A stretch of DNA of 64,000 nt, taken from NCBI RefSeq assembly GCF_003289945.1, contig NZ_QMBP01000006.1:1-64000 (forward strand). Reading direction: 5' to 3'. Below are positions 36,357 to 44,702 of the stretch, in pieces (position 1 is the stretch's first letter; each line of letters begins with the position of its first letter). This stretch comes from Mesorhizobium hawassense. GTDB taxonomy: Bacteria > Pseudomonadota > Alphaproteobacteria > Rhizobiales > Rhizobiaceae. The notes under the pieces were generated by a model. It saw only the letters and a program-made list of their open reading frames with translations, ran no database searches and was not told the origin of the DNA. A program made the position numbers and the translations under genes.

Positions 36357-37112
36357 ATGAACGATCTGTCACCCATTCTTTCGACCGTAACCGCTTCCTT
36401 CCTGGCGTCCTTCGTCGAAGTCGTCGAAGCCTTCACCATCGTGCTTGCCGTCGGTGTGACGCGCGGCTGGCGCCCGGCGCTGACCGGCGCCGCCCTGGCG
36501 CTCGCTTTGCTGGCCGCGCTGGTGCTCGCTTTCGGACCGTTGCTGGCGCTCGTTCCCATCGCCGTCCTGCAATTCGTGGTCGGCGTGCTCCTGATCCTGT
36601 TCGGCATGCGCTGGCTGAGGAAGGCGATCCTGCGCAGCGTCGGCGTCATTGCGCTGCATGACGAGGACCAGGCCTTTTCGAAGGAGACGGCGGCGCTGCA
36701 GCGCCAGGCCAACGACCGCCGCGCCGACTATCTGGCGGCCGTCGCGTCGTTCAAGGCGGTGCTGCTCGAGGGCGTCGAGGTGGTGTTCATCGTCATTGCC
36801 GTCGGCGCAGCACACGGGCAGACGCTCTATGCCAGCCTCGGCGCACTGGCCGCCTTCGTGCTGGTGATGCTGATCGGCCTTGCAGTGCATCGGCCCTTGG
36901 CGCGTGTGCCCGAGAACGCGCTCAAATTCGTCGTCGGGCTGATGCTGACCAGCTTCGGCGTGTTCTGGACCGGCGAGGGCCTCGGAGCCGAATGGCCGGG
37001 CGAGGACCTGGCCCTGCTCGGCATCTTCGCCATCATGGCCGCGGCATCCTTCGCCATCGTGCGCTGGCTGCGCGGCGTCTACCCGGCAGCCGCCGAAGGA
37101 ATCGCCCGATGA
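36357..37112 (+). CDS. COG4280-type membrane protein with internal repeat
   Basis: 251 residues, about seven helices. Two similar helices carry acidic motifs: FVEVVEAFTIVLAVGVTRGW (about 19-38) and LLEGVEVVFIVIAVGAAHGQ (about 139-158). The E-x-x-E/E-x-V-E arrangement in two inverted-topology halves is reminiscent of cation transporters such as the GDT1/UPF0016 and LysE superfamilies. A substrate such as a divalent metal is inference only. The stop overlaps a 71-codon membrane ORF (ATGA at 37109), so the two probably form a complex. Confidence 0.75.
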   Translation: MNDLSPILSTVTASFLASFVEVVEAFTIVLAVGVTRGWRPALTGAALALALLAALVLAFGPLLALVPIAVLQFVVGVLLILFGMRWLRKAILRSVGVIALHDEDQAFSKETAALQRQANDRRADYLAAVASFKAVLLEGVEVVFIVIAVGAAHGQTLYASLGALAAFVLVMLIGLAVHRPLARVPENALKFVVGLMLTSFGVFWTGEGLGAEWPGEDLALLGIFAIMAAASFAIVRWLRGVYPAAAEGIAR

Positions 37113-37324
37113 CCGTGATCCGTCTCGTCCTCAAGGAGCTTGTCGGCATGTTCGTCGACGACGGCAGCCTCGCGCTGCTGGCGCTGGGCCTGATCGCGCT
37201 GATCACCGCGGCGGTCAAGCTGATTGCGCTTCCGCCGCTCATCGGCGGCTTGCTGCTTCTCGTCGGCTGCCTGGCGATTCTTCTGGACAGCGCGCGCCGC
37301 GCCGCGCGCGGCAAGGCGCGCTGA
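37109..37324 (+). CDS. Small two-helix membrane protein, partner of COG4280
   Basis: 71 residues starting in the stop of the COG4280 gene. Two hydrophobic segments, DGSLALLALGLIALITAAVK L and PLIGGLLLLVGCLAILL, are joined by a short loop and followed by a basic tail (RRAARGKAR). It is below the length of most annotated transporters but is clearly coding by coupling and composition. The function is unknown; a stabilising subunit is one possibility. Confidence 0.75.
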   Translation: MTVIRLVLKELVGMFVDDGSLALLALGLIALITAAVKLIALPPLIGGLLLLVGCLAILLDSARRAARGKAR

Positions 37325-37393
37325 TTGGAGCAAGCCGCCCAAGGTGTGTTGAGATTCAGGTCAGGCTGAGCCACATTTGCTGGCCGCCGCGCT

Positions 37394-38026
37394 TTAGTAG
37401 ACGGTGAAAAGCGTCGGCAGGTGGCCGCCAAGGCGGAAATACTCGACCGCCTCGATGAGCGGAAACAGCGCCAGGAAATAGAGCCCGTCGCGGAACGTCC
37501 TCCGCAGCGCGCCCGTCGAAAACAGCCACTGGTCCTCGTCGCGGTAGAGCAGCGGGTTCGGCCAGAAGCGTGGCGTGCGTCCGGCATAGGCCGCATGGAC
37601 GGCGCCGAACTTCCCGGCGAGATACTCGGCCTCCCTGCGCGCAGTGAAGCGGAAGACGAGGAAGCTTGCCAGGCCGAGCATCGCGGCCGCTAGCACCGAA
37701 CCGAACATCAACCCGATGCCGGCCGCGCCGACGGTCGAGAAGAAATAGAGCGGGTTCTGGGTCATCGAGAATGGACCGGACGTGACCAGCTCGTCATTCT
37801 TCCGGCCGCCGACGAAGAGGATGCTCCACAGCCGGCCCAAAAAGCAGGTCAGCACCATCACGAAGCCGATCGTCTCCAAGGCCTCGTGCCCGTTCGATCC
37901 TTCGGCCAGCGCCGGCTTGCTGAACAGGAGCAGGATGACGGCAAGCACGGCGGCCACCTGCACGACGATCAGGCGCTTGTGCTGGTCGAACGCCTTCGGC
38001 GCCGCTTTGAGGGATGTGAAAGCCAT
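37394..38026 (-). CDS. Isoprenylcysteine/phospholipid methyltransferase-like membrane protein
   Basis: 210 residues, four to five helices. The family signature is in the middle: GPFSMTQNPLYFFSTVGAAG IGL, equivalent to the R-H-P-x-Y region of ICMT/PEMT enzymes, followed by FRFTARREAEYLAGKFGAVH AAY with the Glu-Glu-x-x-L-like segment that binds S-adenosylmethionine. Bacterial members methylate lipids, quinones or are uncharacterised. Convergent with the COG4280 pair and divergent from the COG4705 gene. Confidence 0.8.
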   Translation of the reverse strand: MAFTSLKAAPKAFDQHKRLIVVQVAAVLAVILLLFSKPALAEGSNGHEALETIGFVMVLTCFLGRLWSILFVGGRKNDELVTSGPFSMTQNPLYFFSTVGAAGIGLMFGSVLAAAMLGLASFLVFRFTARREAEYLAGKFGAVHAAYAGRTPRFWPNPLLYRDEDQWLFSTGALRRTFRDGLYFLALFPLIEAVEYFRLGGHLPTLFTVY

Positions 38027-38122
38027 TCTTTTGTCACCGCTCCGGCGCCGACAGGGAACGCCAAGGCTTCTCTAGCTCTTCCACCGCCCGATGACGAGGC
38101 CCGTCCAGTGTTTTTGGCCGAC

Positions 38123-38138
38123 CTTACCAATTTGTAAG
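38123..38138. promoter_or_regulatory. Inverted-repeat site upstream of the COG4705 gene
   Basis: CTTAC-CAATTT-GTAAG. A close relative (TTACAAATCGGTAA, read TTACCGATTTGTAA on the minus strand) lies at 44627-44640 ahead of the glycosyltransferase pair. Both flank the two-component genes at 39211-41472, so it is a candidate binding site of that regulator. Confidence 0.5.
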
Positions 38139-38233
38139 CTCGCGGACAGGCTGCGGTGATTTGGCCTGCCTAGCTTCACGCTCGCCTCACGAATTTTTGA
38201 GGCAGCTCGAACAGGCGCCGCACGGACCGCAAA

Positions 38234-39025
38234 ATGGACATCGCCATGCTCTCTCAAGCCGACCACTTCACTCTCAACCGGGTTCCGGAAGTCACCCTCG
38301 ATTTCTGGCTGATCAAGATCATGGCGGTGACCATGGGCGAGACGGCGGCCGACTATCTCGCCGTCAATCTCGGCCTCGGCCTTACCACGACGTCGCTCAT
38401 CATGACCGGCATGCTGATCGTCGCGCTTGTCCTGCAATTTGCGCAAAAGCGTTATGTGCCCTGGGCCTACTGGCTCGCCGTCGTCCTGATCAGCATCGTC
38501 GGCACCCTGGTCACCGACAACCTCGTCGACAATTTCGGTGTGCGGCTGGAGACGACGACGATCGTCTTCGCGGTCGTGCTGGCGCTGACTTTCGTCGCCT
38601 GGCACGCGAGCGAAAAGACGCTCTCGATCCATACCATCGTCACCACCAGGCGCGAGGTCTTCTATTGGCTGGCGATCCTCTTCACCTTCTCGCTCGGCAC
38701 CGCCGCCGGCGACCTGGTCGCCGAACGCATCGACCTGGGCTATCTCACCACCGGCCTCATCTTCGGCGGCGTCATCGCGGCGATCGCGTTCGGCTATTTC
38801 TTCCTCGGCCTGAATGGCATCCTCGCCTTCTGGCTCGCCTATATCCTGACCCGGCCGCTCGGCGCGTCCTTCGGCGACCTGCTCTCGCAACCGGTCGAAT
38901 ATGGCGGCATGGGTTTCGGTACCACCTTCACCAGCCTCACCTTCCTCGGCGCCATCGTGGTCATCGTTCTTTACATGACCTTGAAGACCATAATCGACGA
39001 GGACGACCACGCCCTGCTCGACTAG
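38234..39025 (+). CDS. COG4705-family membrane protein
   Basis: 263 residues, about seven helices. MAVTMGETAADYLAVNLGLG at about 30-49, VGTLVTDNLVDNFGV and GTAAGDLVAERIDLGYLTTG are repeated (G-T/E)-A-A-D-(Y/L) modules at the start of successive halves, suggesting an internal duplication. The family has no proven function; it is often found near two-component genes. Here an OmpR-type regulator and kinase follow on the same strand, 185 bp downstream, and a candidate regulator site lies 96 bp upstream. ATG 38246 is an alternative start. Confidence 0.8.
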   Translation: MDIAMLSQADHFTLNRVPEVTLDFWLIKIMAVTMGETAADYLAVNLGLGLTTTSLIMTGMLIVALVLQFAQKRYVPWAYWLAVVLISIVGTLVTDNLVDNFGVRLETTTIVFAVVLALTFVAWHASEKTLSIHTIVTTRREVFYWLAILFTFSLGTAAGDLVAERIDLGYLTTGLIFGGVIAAIAFGYFFLGLNGILAFWLAYILTRPLGASFGDLLSQPVEYGGMGFGTTFTSLTFLGAIVVIVLYMTLKTIIDEDDHALLD

Positions 39026-39210
39026 GCCATGGCGCCGAAGAGCGCGACGCGGTTTCCGGCGACATCAGGCTCCATTGGAGGGCCTCTCGCAAAAATGTGT
39101 AGGTGTTTTCCGTCCCGTAATGCGTAAAAACAAAGAGATAGGGCACCAGCCAAGAAAAAGCCGCAGCCGGTGCTACCATGAGGCTGAGGCGGCAAGGACG
39201 GCACCGGGCA

Positions 39211-39888
39211 ATGCGACTTCTGCTTGTTGAAGACGATCCAAGAACCGCGGACTACATCGTCCGGGGACTGGCCGAGGCCGGTCATGTCTGCGATCTGCTG
39301 CGCGACGGTCATGACGGCCTCTTCGCCGCGACCCGCGACGCCTATGACGTGATCGTCGCCGATCGCATGGTTCCCGGCCTCGACGGCCTGTCGATGATCA
39401 AGGCCGTGCGAGCCGCCGGCATCCACACGCCGGCCATTTTCCTGACCTCGATCGGCGGCGTCGACGATCGCGTCGAGGGCCTGGAAGCCGGCGGCGACGA
39501 CTATCTGGTCAAGCCCTTCGCCTTTTCCGAACTGCTTGCCCGCATCCATGCGCTCGGCCGCCGGCCGGCCGCGCAGGAGCAGAAGACGGCGCTGCGCGTC
39601 GCCGACCTCGAAATGGACCTGATCCAGCGCCGCGTGACCAGGCAGGGCCAGCCGATCGACCTGCAGCCGCGCGAGTTCAGCCTGCTCGAAGTGCTGATGC
39701 GCGGCGAGGGCCGCGTCATCACCCGCACCATGCTGCTGGAGCGCGTCTGGGACTTTCATTTCGACCCCAAGACCAGCGTCGTCGAGACGCATATCAGCCG
39801 GCTAAGGGCCAAGGTCGACAGGCCGTTCGACGTGCCGCTGATCCACACCGTGCGCAACACCGGCTACAGCCTGCATGTTCCGGCCTAG
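39211..39888 (+). CDS. OmpR-family response regulator (PmrA/QseB-like)
   Basis: 225 residues from ATG 39211 (MRLLLVEDDPRTADYIVRGL); an upstream ATG at 39178 would add 11 odd residues. The receiver has DD at 8-9. DVIVADRMVPGLDG carries the phospho-Asp, with Arg-Met in place of the usual Leu or Ile; FLTSIGGVDDR and YLVKPFAFSELLAR give the Thr and Lys switches. The winged helix contains LQPREFSLLEVLMRGEGRVI TR and VVETHISRLRAKVD. Partner of the kinase downstream, with a repeat between them. Confidence 0.94.
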   Translation: MRLLLVEDDPRTADYIVRGLAEAGHVCDLLRDGHDGLFAATRDAYDVIVADRMVPGLDGLSMIKAVRAAGIHTPAIFLTSIGGVDDRVEGLEAGGDDYLVKPFAFSELLARIHALGRRPAAQEQKTALRVADLEMDLIQRRVTRQGQPIDLQPREFSLLEVLMRGEGRVITRTMLLERVWDFHFDPKTSVVETHISRLRAKVDRPFDVPLIHTVRNTGYSLHVPA

Positions 39889-39985
39889 AGCAATTCCAGG
39901 AAAAGTGCGAAGCGGTTTTCCGTCCGGAATTGCGGCAGACAATGGCGCAATTCCAGGAAAAACGCGCAGCGTTTGGGCGCGGCGG
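39889..39985. repeat. Two tandem CAATTCCAGGAAAA repeat modules
   Basis: GAGCAATTCCAGGAAAAGTG CGAAGCGGTTTTCCGTCCGG AATTGCG is followed at once by a second CGCAATTCCAGGAAAAACGC. The first copy forms a hairpin (CAATTCC-GG...CCGGAATTG). It splits the regulator from its kinase; the element may tune read-through. Confidence 0.75.
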
Positions 39986-40095
39986 CTTCGCTGTCGCCTT
40001 CCGTCTGGAGTTGCGCAAAACCAAGGACTTGGCAGGTTTGGACATATGGGCAGCGCGCATCCACGGACCGGCGCGTCGTCGGTCATGGATCTTGG

Positions 40096-41472
40096 ATGAG
40101 CGAGACGCGCTTCAACCTGCTGCGCAGCACGCCGTTCCGGCTCGCGCTGACCTTCGCCTTCCTGTTCCTGCTGGCTTTCATCCTGTCCGGCGCGATCGTC
40201 TATCAATTGATGAGCGCCTCGCTCGCCAGGCAACTCGATCAATCGATCAAGGACACCTACTCCCTGATCGCCGCAACCGCCAAGAGTGACGAGGAGGATT
40301 TCGTCGCGACCGTCAGGGACCATGCCCAGTTCAGCCAGGATAAGGACGAGATCTTCTCCCTAACCGATCGGAACGGCAACCGCCTCGCCGGGGATTTCAC
40401 CGCATCCAGCCTGCCGGACGGCTTTTCCATGTTCGCCGCCAACCTGCCGGGCGTGCCGCCCGATACCGAGTATCGCGCCTATTCGGGCATGGTCGGCGGC
40501 ACCAATTTGACGGTCGCCTTCTCGCTCTCGGAAACCGAGGATCTCGAAACCATCGTGTTGATGAGCTTTGGCTGGGCCACGCTCTTCATCACCGGCATTG
40601 CCGTGGCCGGCGGCGCCGTGCTTGCCTCGCGGATCCAGCGCCGCCTCGACGGCATCGCCAGCACCATGGTCGACGTCTCGCACGGGCGACTCGATGCCCG
40701 CATTCCGCTGATCGGCAATGGCGACGACATCGACGCCGTGTCCGCTCAGGTGAATGCCGCGCTCGAGCGCCTGTCGGCCCTGGTCGACGGCATGCGCGAA
40801 GTGAGCGCCAACATCGCCCATGATCTCAAGACACCGCTCAACCGGCTGCAGATGATCCTGGAGTCCGCCGCCGACAAGACGGCCTCGGGCGAGGATGTCG
40901 CCACCGAGCTGACCGATGCCCGCGCGGAAAGCCAGCAGATCAACAGCACCTTCGATGCGTTGCTGCGCATTGCGCAGATCGAGGCCGGCGCCCGCAAGGC
41001 GCGCTTCATCGACCTCGATGTCGGCCCTGTGGTGGAAACCATGGGCGAGGTCTATGCCGACGTCGCCGAGGACGACGGAAAGGCACTGTCCACCAGCATC
41101 GTTCCGGATACGAAATGCTACATTCATGGCGATCGGGACCTGCTGATGCAAATGCTCGCCAATCTGGTCGAGAACGCGCTCCGGCATTGCCCGCCGGGCA
41201 CGGCCATCGAGCTTTCGGTGACCCGGGGCGGCGGCCATGTCCTCATTCACGTGCGCGACAATGGTCCGGGCATTCCGGTCGAGGAACGCGAAAAGGTCTT
41301 CCGGCGGCTCTACAGGCTGGACACGAGCCGCACGACGCCCGGCAGCGGCCTGGGCTTGAGCCTGGTCAAGGCGGTTGCCGACCTGCACGGCGCCGCCATC
41401 GTGCTGGAAGACCGCAATCCCGGCCTGGGCGTGACGGTCAGCTTTCCGGCCGTGCGAGCTCCCGCCGCCTGA
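40096..41472 (+). CDS. Sensor histidine kinase
   Basis: 458 residues from ATG 40096. Helix 1 at about 13-35, a periplasmic loop of about 130 residues, helix 2 at about 155-178, and HAMP (RIQRRLDGIASTMVDVSHGR LDARIP). HisKA has VSANIAHDLKTPLNRLQM with the phospho-His. The ATPase has NLVENALRHCPPG, VRDNGPGIP and GSGLGLSLVKAVADLHG. The paired regulator lies upstream. With COG4705 and lipid-modifying glycosyltransferase genes on either side, an envelope-stress or antimicrobial-peptide signal of PmrB type is plausible but unproven. Confidence 0.93.
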   Translation: MSETRFNLLRSTPFRLALTFAFLFLLAFILSGAIVYQLMSASLARQLDQSIKDTYSLIAATAKSDEEDFVATVRDHAQFSQDKDEIFSLTDRNGNRLAGDFTASSLPDGFSMFAANLPGVPPDTEYRAYSGMVGGTNLTVAFSLSETEDLETIVLMSFGWATLFITGIAVAGGAVLASRIQRRLDGIASTMVDVSHGRLDARIPLIGNGDDIDAVSAQVNAALERLSALVDGMREVSANIAHDLKTPLNRLQMILESAADKTASGEDVATELTDARAESQQINSTFDALLRIAQIEAGARKARFIDLDVGPVVETMGEVYADVAEDDGKALSTSIVPDTKCYIHGDRDLLMQMLANLVENALRHCPPGTAIELSVTRGGGHVLIHVRDNGPGIPVEEREKVFRRLYRLDTSRTTPGSGLGLSLVKAVADLHGAAIVLEDRNPGLGVTVSFPAVRAPAA

Positions 41473-41619
41473 GCCGGGGCAATTCCAGGAAAAGGATCAA
41501 AACAAGGAGGTAGACCCTGACGTCGGGCAAACTCGTGGTTCCCGTCGTTCAACCGACCAAATAGGCCGACAACCTTGAGCCGGTGCGAGCGTCGCCACGA
41601 CGCGGCCCTGACGGCTGGC

Positions 41620-42771
41620 TTATCGCGGCCGCCAAGTGATGGCGGAGTTGGTCACGTAGTTCCAGGCGGTGCCCACAGCCGCGGCCGCGAGACCTGCCAC
41701 CCACCATCGCGACGGGTTCGTGTAGAGCAGGCTCGACACGCCGACGCCCGCCACCACACCGAAACTGCACAGGGCCGCGAACAGGCCGAAGCCGGTCAGG
41801 AAATGCCAGCCGCGCCGGCGCAGGTCGCGGTAGGTGAAGGCGTTGTTGAGAGAATAGTTGAAGGCCATGGCAGTGAACATCGCGGCCGTCTGGGCAGCGG
41901 CAAAGGGCAGGCCCCGCGACAGGAGGGCATGCAGGGCCGTCAGATGAACGGCTACCCCTGCGGAGCCGACCATGCCGAAGGCAAGGAACCGCGTCGAGAT
42001 CAGGTCTCCCGACGCCTTGGCGATCAACAGGCCGATATATTCGGCCACGACCATGGAATCGAGTTTGCTCTGTCCGTGAAGGCGCGGACCGAACGCATAG
42101 GGAATTTCCTTGATCCGCATGGCCGGCGAGGACGCAACGATGTCCAGCAGGATCTTGAAGCCCTGGCGTGACAGGCGCGGTGCGACCGCATCGACGATTT
42201 CACGACGAGCCATGAAGAAACCGCTCATCGGATCATGGATCGGCGTCTTAAGGAGCGATTGCGCAAGGCGGGTCGCCAGCCTGCTGCCGCTCGTGCGCAA
42301 CTGCGTCATCGCGCCGTCGGCGCTCCCGTCCTCCTGGTAGCGGCTGGCGATCACCATGTCGGCCCCGCCCCCGCGCACGATCTCGAACATCGCGGACAGG
42401 CGCGTCTCATCATGCTGGAGATCGCCGTCCATGACCGCGACTATCGGCGCCGAACTCGACAGGATGCCTTCCAGGCAGGCGCCGGCAAGGCCGCGGCGAG
42501 CAATGCGCCTGATGGCGCGGACGCGATAGTCGATCGCCGCTATATCGCGAACCGCCGCTATCGTTCCGTCCTTCGAATCATCGTCGACGAAGACGACTTC
42601 CCATTCAATACGTGCAAGCGCCTCGCGCAACCTGGCGACCAGCAACCCGACGTTGGCGCGTTCGTTCAGCGTCGGGACGACGATGCTGAGCTCGGCGCAT
42701 CCGCGCATCGCAACGGCATCTCCGCGGGCCGGATTGGCGCCGAGCGGCGTCCCAGTCGTGGCCTGGTTCAT
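41620..42771 (-). CDS. Polyprenyl-phosphate glycosyltransferase fused to GtrA domain
   Basis: 383 residues. GT2 domain: LSIVVPTLNERANVGLLVAR L, VVFVDDDSKDGTIAAVRDIA and IVAVMDGDLQHDETRLSAMF with the DxD motif, then DPMSGFFMARREIVDA as in dolichol-phosphate mannose synthases. From about 255 on, four helices (FGMVGSAGVAVHLTALHALL, AAMFTAMAFNYSLNNAFTY) form a GtrA domain, which flips the lipid-linked sugar. It overlaps the ArnT-like gene by four bases. Together they charge an undecaprenyl carrier and pass the sugar to an envelope acceptor. Confidence 0.9.
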   Translation of the reverse strand: MNQATTGTPLGANPARGDAVAMRGCAELSIVVPTLNERANVGLLVARLREALARIEWEVVFVDDDSKDGTIAAVRDIAAIDYRVRAIRRIARRGLAGACLEGILSSSAPIVAVMDGDLQHDETRLSAMFEIVRGGGADMVIASRYQEDGSADGAMTQLRTSGSRLATRLAQSLLKTPIHDPMSGFFMARREIVDAVAPRLSRQGFKILLDIVASSPAMRIKEIPYAFGPRLHGQSKLDSMVVAEYIGLLIAKASGDLISTRFLAFGMVGSAGVAVHLTALHALLSRGLPFAAAQTAAMFTAMAFNYSLNNAFTYRDLRRRGWHFLTGFGLFAALCSFGVVAGVGVSSLLYTNPSRWWVAGLAAAAVGTAWNYVTNSAITWRPR

Positions 42772-44396
42772 GGCAGGGCGCTGCCCGTGTTGGTCGAAGT
42801 CCGGCCTTGAGGCGCATGTACCATGTCTGCCCGTTTGACAGGCAGTATCAGCATGTCGAAGACCGGAAATCCGGCGACGCGCTGCGTGACGTGCCGAGCC
42901 GGGCCGCTCGCGACGAACAGGCCCGCGAGGTTGTCGCGATACCCCTTTTCGCTAGCGGCCTCGTCGGCGAAATTGAGCGCCGCGATAAGGAACCCCGCGC
43001 TGCGGCTGTTCAGCCGGTCATCGTCCATGAACTGGAAATGGCGAGGATCGCCAGGCAGCACCTGGATCGGAAAGTCAGGACCAATCGCCGCGCCAATACG
43101 CGCCGCCTGCATCCAGTTCGACGCCACCACGAAGGTGTCGGGAGCCCCGATCTGATTGCTTTCGGCCTTGCCGGTCAGAACCGACCAGTCGACGATCTGC
43201 CAATTGATGTCGAACTTCGGCGCCCGGTCGAAGAAAGGCCGGGTGAAGGCGCCGGTGGTGGCCTGCACGGCGAATCCGATCGCCAACGACGGAACCGTGA
43301 TGGCGGCGACCGCGAAGGATGTGTTGAGCCAGCCGGAATGACGCTGAGAGAAATCGCGGCACCACTGGCCGACGAGCGGAAACGCGAAGAGGAACCCGCT
43401 CATCGACCAGTGCGGAAGCGAATGGGCGCTGAGCAGCGCAATCACGTCGAAAAACGCCACCGGCAGGGCCGCGATCGGCAGGAAGAAACGATCGGCGGGC
43501 GCCGCGCCTGGCCGGGCCGCGCGCCACAAGCAGGCCATGGCGACCAGCCAGATCGTCGGCCAGAGATAAGCGGCTTGGCCGAGCAGGGTGAGCCCGAGAT
43601 TCGCCGGATGCAGGAGGTGGCCTTCGGCCGCCATGCCCCGGCCGGACTGGAACGCCAGTGAAATCCAGCCGTGGCGCATGTTCCACAACATGACCGGCGC
43701 GAGGCCGAGCGCCGCGACGATGGCCGCCAGCCAAGGTCCCGGCGTGCGCAGCTCGGCGCGGCCCGGCTTCGTCACGACCAGGATCATCAAGGCGGATATC
43801 GCGAACAGGCCGGCCTGATATTTCGACATCAGAGCCAGGCCAAGCGCCAGGCCGGCCGCGATCCAGCGTGGCAAGCCATGCCGCGTTTCGCCGCCGAGAA
43901 GCATCGGCGCCGCCAGCCAGGCGCTGGCGAGCAGGAAGAAGTCGAGCGGTCCGTCCGGAACGACGAAGTGCCCGGCCGAGATCAGGAAGAACGGCGCCAC
44001 GCTGTAGCAGGCGACAGCCCAGAAGGCGGCGGCGGCGCCATATGCCAGCCTGGTCAGGTCGAACAGGAGCAGCGCCGACAGCGAGCCCAGCAGCACGTAG
44101 GGAAGCCTGACGGCGAAACGGCATTCGCAGCCGGTGACGTCCGCCATCAGGCGCGCGAGCGCGAAACCCAAGGGCGGATGATCGAAGTAGGACAGCGAAT
44201 GGCTGCGCGACACCACCACCGCATAGGCCTCGTCTATCGACAGCGGAACGACTGCGGCAAGTCCGATCCGCAGCGCCAGGAATATGGCGATCAGCGATAC
44301 CGCCCAAAGGGTAGGGGATGTTCGGAAGTAGCCTGTCGACTCCCGAGCGGACGGGTTCGCGGCAACGCTGCTCGCCCATGACTGAACGGCTTGCAT
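42768..44396 (-). CDS. ArnT/PMT-like membrane glycosyltransferase (GT83/GT39)
   Basis: 542 residues, about ten helices. SIDEAYAVVVSRSHSLSYFD HPPLGF (about 53-78) is the periplasmic acidic motif of GT-C enzymes. GHFVVPDGPLDFFLLASAWL is the second conserved loop, and the C-terminal 130 residues form a soluble periplasmic domain. Such enzymes move a sugar from a polyprenyl phosphate to lipid A or another surface acceptor. The donor is presumably made by the downstream GT2-GtrA protein (ATGA overlap). A TTACCGATTTGTAA site lies 231 bp upstream. Regulation by the neighbouring two-component system is inference. Confidence 0.88.
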   Translation of the reverse strand: MQAVQSWASSVAANPSARESTGYFRTSPTLWAVSLIAIFLALRIGLAAVVPLSIDEAYAVVVSRSHSLSYFDHPPLGFALARLMADVTGCECRFAVRLPYVLLGSLSALLLFDLTRLAYGAAAAFWAVACYSVAPFFLISAGHFVVPDGPLDFFLLASAWLAAPMLLGGETRHGLPRWIAAGLALGLALMSKYQAGLFAISALMILVVTKPGRAELRTPGPWLAAIVAALGLAPVMLWNMRHGWISLAFQSGRGMAAEGHLLHPANLGLTLLGQAAYLWPTIWLVAMACLWRAARPGAAPADRFFLPIAALPVAFFDVIALLSAHSLPHWSMSGFLFAFPLVGQWCRDFSQRHSGWLNTSFAVAAITVPSLAIGFAVQATTGAFTRPFFDRAPKFDINWQIVDWSVLTGKAESNQIGAPDTFVVASNWMQAARIGAAIGPDFPIQVLPGDPRHFQFMDDDRLNSRSAGFLIAALNFADEAASEKGYRDNLAGLFVASGPARHVTQRVAGFPVFDMLILPVKRADMVHAPQGRTSTNTGSALP

Positions 44397-44702
44397 CGCC
44401 CGCTACCGTACCGCCTGTATGTGTACGATGTGCACCAAAGTGACGATGCGGCTTGCGAGTGCTCGGGTGCGGACATGCCCGATCGGGCGAAAACGGTCGT
44501 CGGAACGCAGCATTTGTGAAAGCCTCCCTCTTATGCGCGACCGGCCTTCGGCTCGAACCGAACATTAGCCGTAGCTGTTTGAGGGCGACCTTGCCTTTTC
44601 AACTATACAGGCGGTTTGCCGGGTCCTTACAAATCGGTAAATCCAGCGTCCCGTATCGCCGGGACATACCGTACCCGTCGCAAACACACGGCCCGGATTC
44701 GA
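44397..44702. other. Intergenic region between glycosyltransferase pair and AraC gene
   Basis: No ORF with coding character is visible in these 306 bp. The only notable feature is TTACAAATCGGTAA at 44627-44640. Towards the AraC stop there is CGTCCCGTATCGCCGGGACA, an imperfect hairpin that could end the AraC transcript. The promoter of the leftward glycosyltransferase pair must lie here. Confidence 0.6.
44627..44640 (-). promoter_or_regulatory. Second copy of the TTACC(A/G)ATTTGTAA site
   Basis: On the minus strand it reads TTACCGATTTGTAA, one base different from TTACCAATTTGTAA at 38124-38137. It is placed upstream of the leftward ArnT-like gene. Shared only by these two spots among the intergenic regions I read. 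Confidence 0.4.
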
